The position numbers were made by a program, and so were the translations under genes. From [Clostridium] polysaccharolyticum (GTDB lineage Bacteria > Bacillota > Clostridia > Lachnospirales > Lachnospiraceae), in assembly GCF_900111595.1 (NCBI RefSeq), contig NZ_FOHN01000002.1, positions 1 to 64,000 on the forward strand: DNA of 64,000 nucleotides, given 5' to 3'. The first letter of the stretch is position 1, and the number at the start of each line of letters is the position of its first letter. Below are positions 42,586 through 49,219 of this stretch, piece by piece. The notes beneath the pieces were generated by a model. That model worked only from the letters and a program-made list of their open reading frames with translations, was not told the origin of the DNA and made no database searches.

Positions 42586-43743
42586 TTACCTCCTGTCAAA
42601 ATCAGTGTAACCCCATTGAGTAATTAAACCCTCAAAATGATTCGCCATTTCGTTAGCAACTCTAACAGTAAACACAACCTGTCTATGCTCTTCCTGTTTT
42701 ACACCAAACCCTTGAACTGGTGGTGTATCAAACCCTGTTGATGGCGATTCTTGCGAAAATCCTTCAACACCATGAACTGGTGGTGTATCTTGCACTTGTT
42801 GTTCAAATCCAACAAAATTATTACTTGCATTTGGATCCGCACTTTGTTCAAATCCACCAAAGCCAGACTGCTCCTGTGAGAATCCAGTTTGAACCGGTTC
42901 TTTATGTTCCTGTTGCTGTTGACTGAATCCACCAAACGAGGTTTCTTGCTTTGACTGCTCCTGCACCAATTCGCGTGCCATATTCTCATTGCTTTCCTTG
43001 GCTTCTGCTTCTTTTCTCTCTGCTTCTGCCTTGGCTTGACGTTCCTGTTCCTCTTTTCTGATTCTTTCCTCTTCTGCTTTTCTTTGACGTTCCTGCTCTT
43101 CCTCTCGTTGCTTTTTAAAAATTTCTTCTTTTTGCACTCTATACTGGTTAATCCATGCAAGAACTTCCTGTAAGCTCTTCCCTGCCTTAAACATTTTCAA
43201 CGCCTTGTCTTCTGTTTCTTCTCCACAGTCTTTAATAGTTGCAATGCTTTCCTCAACAGCTGACTTTTTAGCATCCATAGTATCCTTGATTGATTTCATA
43301 GTAGTTGTTGAATTCAACCATTTTTCATCCCATATTGATTCTAGCTGACAATATTCAGCCAGTTCGGAATCAAATCTCTTCTCATACTCTGCTTTAATTT
43401 GCTCTCTCTTTTCCTTTTTTCGCAGATTCTCAAATTCTTCAAGCTGTGAATTAATCTGTTCAATAGGTTCATCAATTATTGCAATAAGTTCCTTAGCCAT
43501 TTTTTCAAATGCTTTGTAAGGATCATCCCAAGTTCTTTTGATTTCCTTACGCTTATCATCAATGACTTTTCTCATTTTTCTTAGGTCCGCAATATCTTTC
43601 TTTGCATCTTTTACTGTATCTGATGTATACACAACATTAGTGTAATCAGAAATCTTAGCTTCAATTGACGCTTTAACATCTTCAAAATTTCCTGTAATCA
43701 CACCTGCTTGGTATGATACTTGTAATTCTAATATTTCCGACAT
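42586..43743 (-). CDS. DUF1351 coiled-coil protein
   Basis: A 385-residue protein. Residues 25-200 match DUF1351, found beside ERF/RecT genes in phages (TSDTVKDAKKDIADLRKMRK, VIDDKRKEIKRTWDDPYKAF). A strong Glu/Arg coiled coil (about 200-265) leads to a disordered Gln/Gly/Ser tail with repeated GF and TPPV(H/Q)G units. The role is unknown; position suggests nuclease or recombination accessory. Confidence 0.82.
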   Translation of the reverse strand: MSEILELQVSYQAGVITGNFEDVKASIEAKISDYTNVVYTSDTVKDAKKDIADLRKMRKVIDDKRKEIKRTWDDPYKAFEKMAKELIAIIDEPIEQINSQLEEFENLRKKEKREQIKAEYEKRFDSELAEYCQLESIWDEKWLNSTTTMKSIKDTMDAKKSAVEESIATIKDCGEETEDKALKMFKAGKSLQEVLAWINQYRVQKEEIFKKQREEEQERQRKAEEERIRKEEQERQAKAEAERKEAEAKESNENMARELVQEQSKQETSFGGFSQQQQEHKEPVQTGFSQEQSGFGGFEQSADPNASNNFVGFEQQVQDTPPVHGVEGFSQESPSTGFDTPPVQGFGVKQEEHRQVVFTVRVANEMANHFEGLITQWGYTDFDRR

Positions 43744-43760
43744 TATATTTTTCCCCCTCT

Positions 43761-44399
43761 TTAACGAACATTAAAACTATTTACATCACCTGGAACATAA
43801 GGTTCAACAATCTTCCACGCCGCAACATAAAAACCTGATGGTGAATCCCATTTGCCATCTCCTAGATACTCGCATGTGTGAACGTACGGCTCTTGAAACT
43901 CTGTATCTGAAGTAGCATACATTGTTGTTTCAAAACATTCACCAGTTCTATTAGGAAATTTATCAACAATCCAGTTTTCTTTTACTACTTCAATAGCTTT
44001 CTTCACTATCGAAGTAACAGTTTCAGACTGCTTTATTCGATTTCGAACAATTCTGTCAATGTCATTGCATGATATCACTGTTCCAGAAACTAGTAACCAC
44101 TTCTTGTAGAATCTGAATGAATCAGGAGCTGAATACACCTTGCTTAAAATATAAGCTGCAGCTTCAAAATCTTTATGTAACAGTTCAAATTTGAACTTGT
44201 TCCCTTTTGCAGTTAGAAGCAGGTCAAGGCTAAGTACTTCACCCAAGCTCGAAATAACTGGTTGCTGGTGGAACGCTTCAATCAGCTGTTCAGCTGTGCA
44301 TTCTTTTCCGCATCCGCGGAACTCTTCAACTTTACGTTTTGTTATAATCTTTCTACTTTTTCTCTGAGTTGCCCTTTTACAAAATTCAATTAATCCCAT
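43761..44399 (-). CDS. Unknown early phage protein
   Basis: A 212-residue protein: a basic N-terminal helix (LIEFCKRATQRKSRKIITKR), a helical middle and an aromatic C-terminus (YVHTCEYLGDGKWDSPSGFY). I do not recognise a family. ATG at 44399 follows AGGAGG-like TAGGAGGTCGTT. Co-oriented with the DUF1351 gene, 17 nt away. Confidence 0.65.
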   Translation of the reverse strand: MGLIEFCKRATQRKSRKIITKRKVEEFRGCGKECTAEQLIEAFHQQPVISSLGEVLSLDLLLTAKGNKFKFELLHKDFEAAAYILSKVYSAPDSFRFYKKWLLVSGTVISCNDIDRIVRNRIKQSETVTSIVKKAIEVVKENWIVDKFPNRTGECFETTMYATSDTEFQEPYVHTCEYLGDGKWDSPSGFYVAAWKIVEPYVPGDVNSFNVR

Positions 44400-44431
44400 A
44401 ACGACCTCCTATTTCTTGCAAACTTTACAGT

Positions 44432-44602
44432 TCAATTCTTTCTTATTCCGAACTCACTAGAACCTCTTTTAAAGTAAATTGTATTTTCAGTAATCTTTAC
44501 CACAGTGCCATATGTATAAGGCATTACAGACTTTGTTTTTCTATCAAAGCTAATAATCTGCCCTTCTTTGATATCTTTTACTGCAATTGCAGTCCTTTTC
44601 AT
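44432..44602 (-). CDS. Small beta-rich unknown protein
   Basis: A 56-residue protein (AIAVKDIKEGQIISFDRKTK, then GTVVKITENTIYFKRGSSEF) with the look of a small SH3-like barrel. ATG at 44602 follows AGGAG by 7 nt and is directly after the preceding stop (TGAATG). Unknown function. Confidence 0.7.
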   Translation of the reverse strand: MKRTAIAVKDIKEGQIISFDRKTKSVMPYTYGTVVKITENTIYFKRGSSEFGIRKN

Positions 44603-44797
44603 TCAATCACTCCTATCTTGCACAATTCCATCAGACATGGTACAATGTGCTTGAAATATTATCTTTGTGGGTTCGTGTTCCAGCACACCCACTTTTTTAT
44701 AACTTCTTACATAATCCAAGTGCACCTTTTCGATCAAGTCTTTGATATTTAAAAGCAACCTCGCATGAGTTTTTAAGCTCGCATTTGTTACAATCAC
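44603..44797 (-). CDS. Doubtful small ORF
   Basis: A 64-codon frame from GTG at 44797 with no clear ribosome site. The TGAATG junction with the next gene favours it. However, an overlapping frame at about 44697-44815 encodes a Cys pattern CDCNKCELKNSC that looks more like a real zinc knuckle but has no ATG, GTG or TTG start. One of the two is probably real, or the region is a decayed gene. Confidence 0.3.
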   Translation of the reverse strand: MIVTNASLKTHARLLLNIKDLIEKVHLDYVRSYKKVGVLEHEPTKIIFQAHCTMSDGIVQDRSD

Positions 44798-44821
44798 ACT
44801 TTCTATCTGTCCTATCCCAAA

Positions 44822-45058
44822 TTATTTAACTTCAACTTTGCTAAATTTAGGTATGTAATCTGTGTTAAATCTTAACACGCAATCTTCATGATTAATTCGA
44901 TTTTGCATTGCTTCTTTTTCAGTGTCATACCAGCATACGGCATCATCTTTCCAACTGTCTACTTTGTGTAATCCATAGCTATTATTTAAATACGCATAAT
45001 AGCTAACACTCGCTTTTTCTGAATCTACATGCACACTAGCGACACAATACTTATTCAT
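44822..45058 (-). CDS. Small unknown early protein
   Basis: A 78-residue protein with VDSEKASVSYYAYLNNSYGL and DDAVCWYDTEKEAMQNRINH, a mixed alpha/beta fold. ATG at 45058 follows GGGAGGTTC. No family recognised; it lies in the early operon behind the HTH gene. Confidence 0.65.
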   Translation of the reverse strand: MNKYCVASVHVDSEKASVSYYAYLNNSYGLHKVDSWKDDAVCWYDTEKEAMQNRINHEDCVLRFNTDYIPKFSKVEVK

Positions 45059-45095
45059 AATTGAACCTCCCGTTTTCTGTTTTAGCTCTGTTACT

Positions 45096-45332
45096 TTAAA
45101 TCAACTGCAATTTATCTTCATCTGATAATTTAAATACCTCTGATAATTTTCTTAATTCAGCAAGAGTAAATGTCCCTGGTCGCTTTTTCTTGTTTTGAAA
45201 AGTACGTTTTGTAACATGAAGCTTTATTGCTACTGATTCATCATTCAATCCGTTTAACTCCATGTTTTTTGCAATACAAGCTCTTGCTCTTCTGTCTTTT
45301 TCTTCCTGCTCAGATAATTTAATCTTTGGCAT
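45096..45332 (-). CDS. Small Cro-like HTH protein
   Basis: A 78-residue DNA-binding protein: RACIAKNMELNGLNDESVAI, KLHVTKRTFQNKKKRPGTF and TLAELRKLSEVFKLS form a five-helix XRE-type fold with a basic recognition helix. ATG follows GGAGGG. In the early lytic operon it may act as Cro or as an early-gene regulator. Confidence 0.75.
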   Translation of the reverse strand: MPKIKLSEQEEKDRRARACIAKNMELNGLNDESVAIKLHVTKRTFQNKKKRPGTFTLAELRKLSEVFKLSDEDKLQLI

Positions 45333-45346
45333 TTTTTACCCTCCGA

Positions 45347-45490
45347 TCATGCTGTTTGTGGTTGGGATACTTCATAGACATATAGCTGACCTTCCAGCCG
45401 TCCTTTTTCCCTCTCTGAAAGCATGTCCCAAATCTTCGCTGCTCTCAGAAGAAACTCGATTTTTTCTGCCGTATCAATTTTTTTTGGCAT
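45347..45490 (-). CDS. Small helical unknown protein
   Basis: A 47-residue protein (KKIDTAEKIEFLLRAAKIWD, then MLSEREKGRLEGQLYVYEVS). ATG at 45490 lies 8 nt after GGAGGTG. It is predicted to be two helices. Such short proteins are frequent beside phage Cro genes; function unknown. Confidence 0.7.
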   Translation of the reverse strand: MPKKIDTAEKIEFLLRAAKIWDMLSEREKGRLEGQLYVYEVSQPQTA

Positions 45491-45494
45491 TGTA

Positions 45495-46151
45495 TCACAC
45501 CTCCTTAATATTCAACTCATATGTACGTTTTGTAACTGCTCCTACTTTCTTAGTCTTTGTGCTTGTCCCATGTAAAAGGTTTACCTTTCTACTAAACAAC
45601 GTCTTACTTAACGAATCAGCACCGAATTTAGTTGTATATTCCTCATACACATCATCTGTAATTCTTCCAACTACATCCAGAGACTTAATAAACTTGTCCT
45701 CATAAGATTCAGCATTGCTTGTCCCCATATTGAACCCTGCATCTTGTAATATGCTAGATACAAAAGGTAATTGTTCTTTCGTTGACTTCATTATGTATTC
45801 CAATGCCTTGACATGTTCATCTGTCAGCTTGACAGTTTCATATTTTCCTGTCTTTCTGATTGATGGAAGTACATCAGAAGTAATCCATTTACGAAACTTC
45901 TTAGCTGACGGTTTGTCGCTTCTGAGAATAACTGCATATAGTCCACTCTCATTCACGATGTTTACTTGCCCTTGACGACCTAAGTTAAATTTAGACCGTT
46001 CATCTTCGTCTAATCTCTCCTTTACCATTGAGACATTTTTCAATTCCAATGCTGTACATACATCAGTTAATACAAACCAAGGTTCGTTATTAACTGAAAC
46101 TGTCCGAACTTGTCCGAACTCTGAATTTTCAAACACTTTTATCTGCTCCAT
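45495..46151 (-). CDS. Bro-N domain antirepressor
   Basis: A 218-residue protein whose first 100 residues match the BRO-N DNA-binding domain (VNNEPWFVLTDVCTALELKN, VKERLDEDERSKFNLGRQG, VNESGLYAVILRSDKPSAKK, FRKWITSDVLPSIRKTG). The C-terminal helical domain may bind the repressor. It is the first large gene leftwards of the switch and probably favours lytic growth. ATG follows AGGAGGT. Confidence 0.85.
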   Translation of the reverse strand: MEQIKVFENSEFGQVRTVSVNNEPWFVLTDVCTALELKNVSMVKERLDEDERSKFNLGRQGQVNIVNESGLYAVILRSDKPSAKKFRKWITSDVLPSIRKTGKYETVKLTDEHVKALEYIMKSTKEQLPFVSSILQDAGFNMGTSNAESYEDKFIKSLDVVGRITDDVYEEYTTKFGADSLSKTLFSRKVNLLHGTSTKTKKVGAVTKRTYELNIKEV

Positions 46152-46162
46152 GCTACCTCCTG

Positions 46163-46191
46163 TTGTTAATTTTCTCTTTCTCCTATATAAT
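46163..46191 (+). promoter_or_regulatory. Rightward promoter inside the switch region
   Basis: TTGTTA (46163-46168) and TATAAT (46186-46191) are 17 nt apart, 47 nt before the small plus-strand ORF at 46239. Confidence 0.55.
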
Positions 46192-46238
46192 GTTAATTAC
46201 CGTGTACAAGACGGAATACTTACAAAAGGAGAATACAA

Positions 46239-46403
46239 ATGACTGATAACGAAAAACGTGCTCATGATTTAACCATTGCAATGATTCCTATAATCTACGA
46301 TAAAAATTATCGTGACAAAGAAATTGTTGGTGGAAACGCATTTGACATCTATCATGATTTATACCAGCAATTTCTTGGACAGTTCAATCAGGAATATCGC
46401 TAA
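46239..46403 (+). CDS. 54-aa protein transcribed with the repressor
   Basis: ATG at 46239 follows AAAGGAG by 7 nt. The protein (RAHDLTIAMIPIIYDKNYRD, then AFDIYHDLYQQFLGQFNQEY) is an amphipathic helical pair and was not in a longer frame. It has its own promoter. Its stop overlaps the stop of the opposing ORF by two bases. It may modulate the lysis-lysogeny choice; unknown function. Confidence 0.7.
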   Translation: MTDNEKRAHDLTIAMIPIIYDKNYRDKEIVGGNAFDIYHDLYQQFLGQFNQEYR

Positions 46404-46573
46404 CGACCTAAGTTACATAAACTTTTGTCTTTTTGGTTTGGATCAATTTCTTTGAGGTGGAAATTATTTTCCATCTCTTCTCTTGCTGCATCAAAATTCA
46501 CATTCATTATTTTTTCTACCTTCCTCCATTCTCCTAGAGAAATTCCTTTTAATGCTTTCAAATATTTTTCCAT
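46400..46573 (-). CDS. 57-aa first gene of the early operon
   Basis: ATG at 46573 follows AAAGGAGG by 7 nt, an excellent site. The protein (EKYLKALKGISLGEWRKVEK, then NFDAAREEMENNFHLKEIDP) is helical. Nearest to the repressor operators on the leftward side, it is probably the first product of lytic transcription. No family known to me. Confidence 0.72.
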   Translation of the reverse strand: MEKYLKALKGISLGEWRKVEKIMNVNFDAAREEMENNFHLKEIDPNQKDKSLCNLGR

Positions 46574-46599
46574 TAAATTTCCTCCTTTAGCTGTGACTA

Positions 46600-46692
46600 T
46601 GACGTTATTATAAATCTCTAAGAGATATTTGTCAATATATTTTTATCTCATTGACGTTTTTTGTTGACAATGACGTTTTTATGTTATAGAAT
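46600..46692 (+). promoter_or_regulatory. Repressor promoter with TGACGTT direct repeats
   Basis: TTGACA (46664-46669) and TAGAAT (46687-46692) are 17 nt apart, 30 nt before the repressor start. TGACGTT occurs at 46600, 46652 and 46671, two of them around the -35 box. These are likely operators for the repressor in the divergent control region. Confidence 0.7.
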
Positions 46693-46722
46693 TTATTCAT
46701 ACAAAAAGATTGGAGTGATAGC

Positions 46723-47103
46723 TTGAATGAAAGAATAAAATCATTACGTAAAGTTCTTGACTTAACTCAAACCAAATTTGCACAGAGAATTGGTTCAACG
46801 CAAAACACACTAGCAAATTATGAACTTGGCAGAAGAAATCCTTCATCATCTGTAATCAACAATATTTGTAAAGAGTTTAATGTAAATGAAGACTGGTTAA
46901 GAGAAGGAAAAGGTGAGATGTTCAAAACATTAACCCCCGACCAAGAGCTTGCCGATTTCGTCGGCGAATTGTTTTCTGATGATTGCGAACCAAAGAAAAA
47001 AGAATTTTTCAGAGCAATGGCAAAGCTTCCAGATGAATTTTTCATTCAGATGATGAAAGCATTTGAGGAAGTTCAAGAAGAAAAGGAAAAGCGAGAGGAT
47101 TAG
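46723..47103 (+). CDS. CI-like HTH repressor
   Basis: A 126-residue repressor. Residues 3-63 are an XRE HTH (IKSLRKVLDLTQTKFAQRIG, STQNTLANYELGRRNPSSSV, NNICKEFNVNEDWLREGKGE). The C-terminus is helical and acidic, without a peptidase domain, so it is not cleaved by RecA like LexA; release may need the BRO-N protein. The start is a TTG after GGAGTGATAGC. It should keep the early operon silent. Confidence 0.88.
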   Translation: MNERIKSLRKVLDLTQTKFAQRIGSTQNTLANYELGRRNPSSSVINNICKEFNVNEDWLREGKGEMFKTLTPDQELADFVGELFSDDCEPKKKEFFRAMAKLPDEFFIQMMKAFEEVQEEKEKRED

Positions 47104-47207
47104 TTTCCACTCGCTTTTTTGATTATTCTATACACTATATCTAATTTTTCCGTATTAAGTTCTTTCAACCAACTGGATATTTTTTCTCTTTTTTCAATAT
47201 CTGTCAA
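47100..47207 (-). CDS. 35-aa protein opposite the repressor end
   Basis: TTG at 47207 lies 9 nt after AAGGAG. The peptide (TDIEKREKISSWLKELNTEK, then LDIVYRIIKKA) resembles short proteins with a LDLVYR-type motif that I recall beside phage repressors. Its stop overlaps the repressor stop from the other side. Unknown function. Confidence 0.6.
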   Translation of the reverse strand: MTDIEKREKISSWLKELNTEKLDIVYRIIKKASGN

Positions 47208-47304
47208 AAGGCATCACTCCTTCTATCAGCAGGGGTTAATTGTTAATTGCATTATACAAAAGCAACCTTGCTAATACAATAGACTTTGCTCATTCCGTCG
47301 CATG

Positions 47305-47424
47305 TTTGCAGATCTTGTATCTGTTCTCACAATCTGCAAACTCATCCTTGCAGATTTATTGTAAAAATAAGTAATGTGCAAGTTTATCTTTGCAGATTCA
47401 GTTACAAAAATAGTAATCTACAAA
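47305..47424. repeat. Cluster of TTTGCAGATT-type motifs
   Basis: TTTGCAGATC (47305), AATCTGCAAA (47331), TTGCAGATT (47348), TTTGCAGATT (47389) and AATCTACAAA (47415) lie in both orientations within 120 bp of otherwise gene-free DNA (47208-47530). They look like binding sites for one dimeric regulator. Confidence 0.6.
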
Positions 47425-47534
47425 CTAGACATGCACACGCGAAAAAGCAAAATCCATATTTTTATATAAGATATATTTATATTATTATATATATTTATAA
47501 GTTATATTTATTAAAGTGACAATTTTTCTATTCA

Positions 47535-47800
47535 GGTGACAGCTAATGACAGTAAGGTGACAATTTTCAAAATCGCTGTATCCCTTGTCTGATAAGGCTT
47601 ACAGCGTTTCGGTGACAAAGTGACAGTTTTTTAAGAGTATATATACCATTACGCGAGTAAAAAAAATTACGAATATTCCATTTTTTACTCTGATAGATAT
47701 AAACCCTATTATTTTTGTTGTCACTTTTGTCACCAACAGTAAAAAAACGCTTGAAACCATTGTAAATACAGGAATCAAACGCTTTTTTATTTTTGTCACC
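47535..47800. other. Iteron-type origin-like element, copy 2
   Basis: It repeats the layout of 36.7-37.0 kb in the same orientation: GGTGACA iterons at 47535-47570, a hairpin GCTGTAtcCCTT/AAGGcttACAGC, the arm GGTGACAAAGTGACAG at 47611-47626, shared ACGCGAGTAAAAAAA at 47651, an AT-rich core of about 92 nt, and the inverted arm TGTCACTTTTGTCACC at 47719-47734. A last TGTCACC is at 47794. No gene is supported in it. Confidence 0.6.
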
Positions 47801-47810
47801 GAATATCAAA

Positions 47811-47930
47811 TTAGAATTTCCTAAGAGCTGCAACCTTACCTGGCAGTTTCTTCTGATAGAAGAAAAAACCACACCCCTGGTTAGCTTCTTTCTTTGCAAC
47901 CTCATAAGCTGCTTTTGCAATGAGCTTCAT
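47811..47930 (-). CDS. AgrD-like cyclic autoinducer peptide precursor
   Basis: A 39-residue peptide absent from any longer frame. The N-terminal amphipathic helix (KLIAKAAYEVAKKEANQG) is followed by a Cys at 20 in GCGFFF, then YQKKLPGKVAALRKF. AgrD precursors have Cys plus four residues forming the (thio)lactone ring, then (Y/H)Q-x-x-x-P; the spacing fits exactly, giving a predicted CGFFF ring. The basic tail differs from the often acidic AgrD tail. ATG overlaps the receptor stop (ATGA), so the two are translationally coupled. No AgrB protease gene is in the prophage. Confidence 0.78.
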   Translation of the reverse strand: MKLIAKAAYEVAKKEANQGCGFFFYQKKLPGKVAALRKF

Positions 47931-48979
47931 AATTCACCTTCTTTCATCATCTTTTTAGATGCATATAAAACTGTGCCATTTTTCAACTTCACACAGTCCT
48001 TGTCAACGTTGATAATATATTTGCGATTAACAAGTATGCCTTGATTTATTTTTTTGAACTGTTGTTCGCCTAATAACTCAAACATTTTGGCAATAGAAGA
48101 ATTAATTTCGTGTTTCTGACCATCCTGCTCTATTATAATAATTTTTCTAGCATAACGCTCAACATATAAAATACTATCTCTGTTAATATATATTTTCTTC
48201 CTGTTTTCAGTAAATTCCAGCATGCTGGAATTCTTTTCTGTCTTCTCTTGCGTATTGGTTTCTTTTAGCTTGAGTTCTTTTAACTCTTCTGTAAGCATAT
48301 GCAACTTTATTGTTTTCTTTTCAAGTTCAGCTTCTTTTTTCTTAAAATTAGCAAATATAGTATTTTTTGCGCACAATAATTGCTGGACATAGCATATCAT
48401 TGCAACAACAGTCATCTGGATTATAGTACACATTACAATATTGACAATACTTCCGCTACATGATGATTTGAACATCACAACAAGCGGAATTTCCATTGCA
48501 ATCATCAAAAATGCAAAAGGGATCATTTCTGAACTAATAGAGACACTTCTTTTTATAATGATTTGTATAAGACAAAACATAACTATCTTAGACAATAACA
48601 TCCCTGCAGCATTCAAAATGCCATTCCCTGATATCTGTTCTACAGTTGCAAATATAGATAAGATAAGCATAGCAATAATATCGCTTGCAAGATAAACTAA
48701 AAACATTGTTCCTGTATGTTTTAGTTTACTTTTTATGCTTCCTTCAAACGCATAACATATAAATACAGTTATGTAAGTAAAGAAAACTAATGAATGAAAC
48801 GTTTGCAAAATAGTGCAGTTTGCCAGTTTTGTGTATTGATTTAAGAGAGAATCAACTAAATCAATTAGCATAAATAACTGTATTGCTTTTTTACTTTTTA
48901 CATAGAATTTTGACTTTGCTGATTGATACCATAGCAACGGTTCGGCTACAAATGCTAATATTAGTAATACGTTTACCAT
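47927..48979 (-). CDS. Agr-type membrane sensor fused to LytTR DNA-binding domain
   Basis: A 350-residue one-component regulator. Residues 1-205 hold six or seven membrane segments in an AgrC-like sensor layout (NVLLILAFVAEPLLWYQSAK, a FFTYITVFICYAF segment and others). A coiled coil (about 210-245, KKKEAELEKKTIKLHMLTEE) follows where AgrC would begin its kinase. Residues 255-345 are a LytTR domain (RDSILYVERYARKIIIIEQD, then FKKINQGILVNRKYIINVD and a C-terminal NGTVLYASKK). No histidine-kinase domain is present. The peptide signal would be passed straight from membrane sensor to DNA. It is coupled to the AgrD-like gene. Confidence 0.85.
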   Translation of the reverse strand: MVNVLLILAFVAEPLLWYQSAKSKFYVKSKKAIQLFMLIDLVDSLLNQYTKLANCTILQTFHSLVFFTYITVFICYAFEGSIKSKLKHTGTMFLVYLASDIIAMLILSIFATVEQISGNGILNAAGMLLSKIVMFCLIQIIIKRSVSISSEMIPFAFLMIAMEIPLVVMFKSSCSGSIVNIVMCTIIQMTVVAMICYVQQLLCAKNTIFANFKKKEAELEKKTIKLHMLTEELKELKLKETNTQEKTEKNSSMLEFTENRKKIYINRDSILYVERYARKIIIIEQDGQKHEINSSIAKMFELLGEQQFKKINQGILVNRKYIINVDKDCVKLKNGTVLYASKKMMKEGEL

Positions 48980-49166
48980 GTAATTTCCCTTCTATTGAGT
49001 TTATTTTTCTATATTTAATATAGCACATTTGTAATATCTTATATAGTATTTATATTATTTTTGTGATTTTTGCATATATTTATTGTGCTATTTTACAACT
49101 ACTATTATTTTTAACATGCCGATATACTTTTTTGTATTATTTTTTCTTGATATGTTTTTATTTTTC

Positions 49167-49202
49167 GTCTATCCTATATACTATATAGTATATAGGATAG
49201 AC
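49167..49202. promoter_or_regulatory. Perfect 36-bp palindrome upstream of integrase
   Basis: Each 18-nt arm reads GTCTATCCTATATACTAT, with no spacer. It ends 17 nt before the integrase start and lies in the 240-bp divergent gap to the Agr-like operon. It could be an operator for a dimer or tetramer, or a hairpin at the 5' end of int mRNA. ATAGCACA (49020) and TGTGCTAT (49084) form another inverted pair in the gap. Confidence 0.75.
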
Positions 49203-49219
49203 ATGAAAGGATGATGACA

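Noticed and set aside
44697-44818. Frame with a CDCNKCELKNSC zinc-knuckle pattern
   Set aside because: The pattern looks real but there is no ATG, GTG or TTG after the last in-frame stop, and no canonical slip site joins it to the gene before. Not called as a gene.
45262-45705. 147-codon plus-strand frame opposite the antirepressor
   Set aside because: It is the shadow of three well-supported minus-strand genes and has no ribosome site.
47567-47920. A 117-codon minus-strand frame
   Set aside because: It overlaps the AgrD-like ORF in another frame and crosses the iteron element; composition is not protein-like and it lacks a ribosome site.
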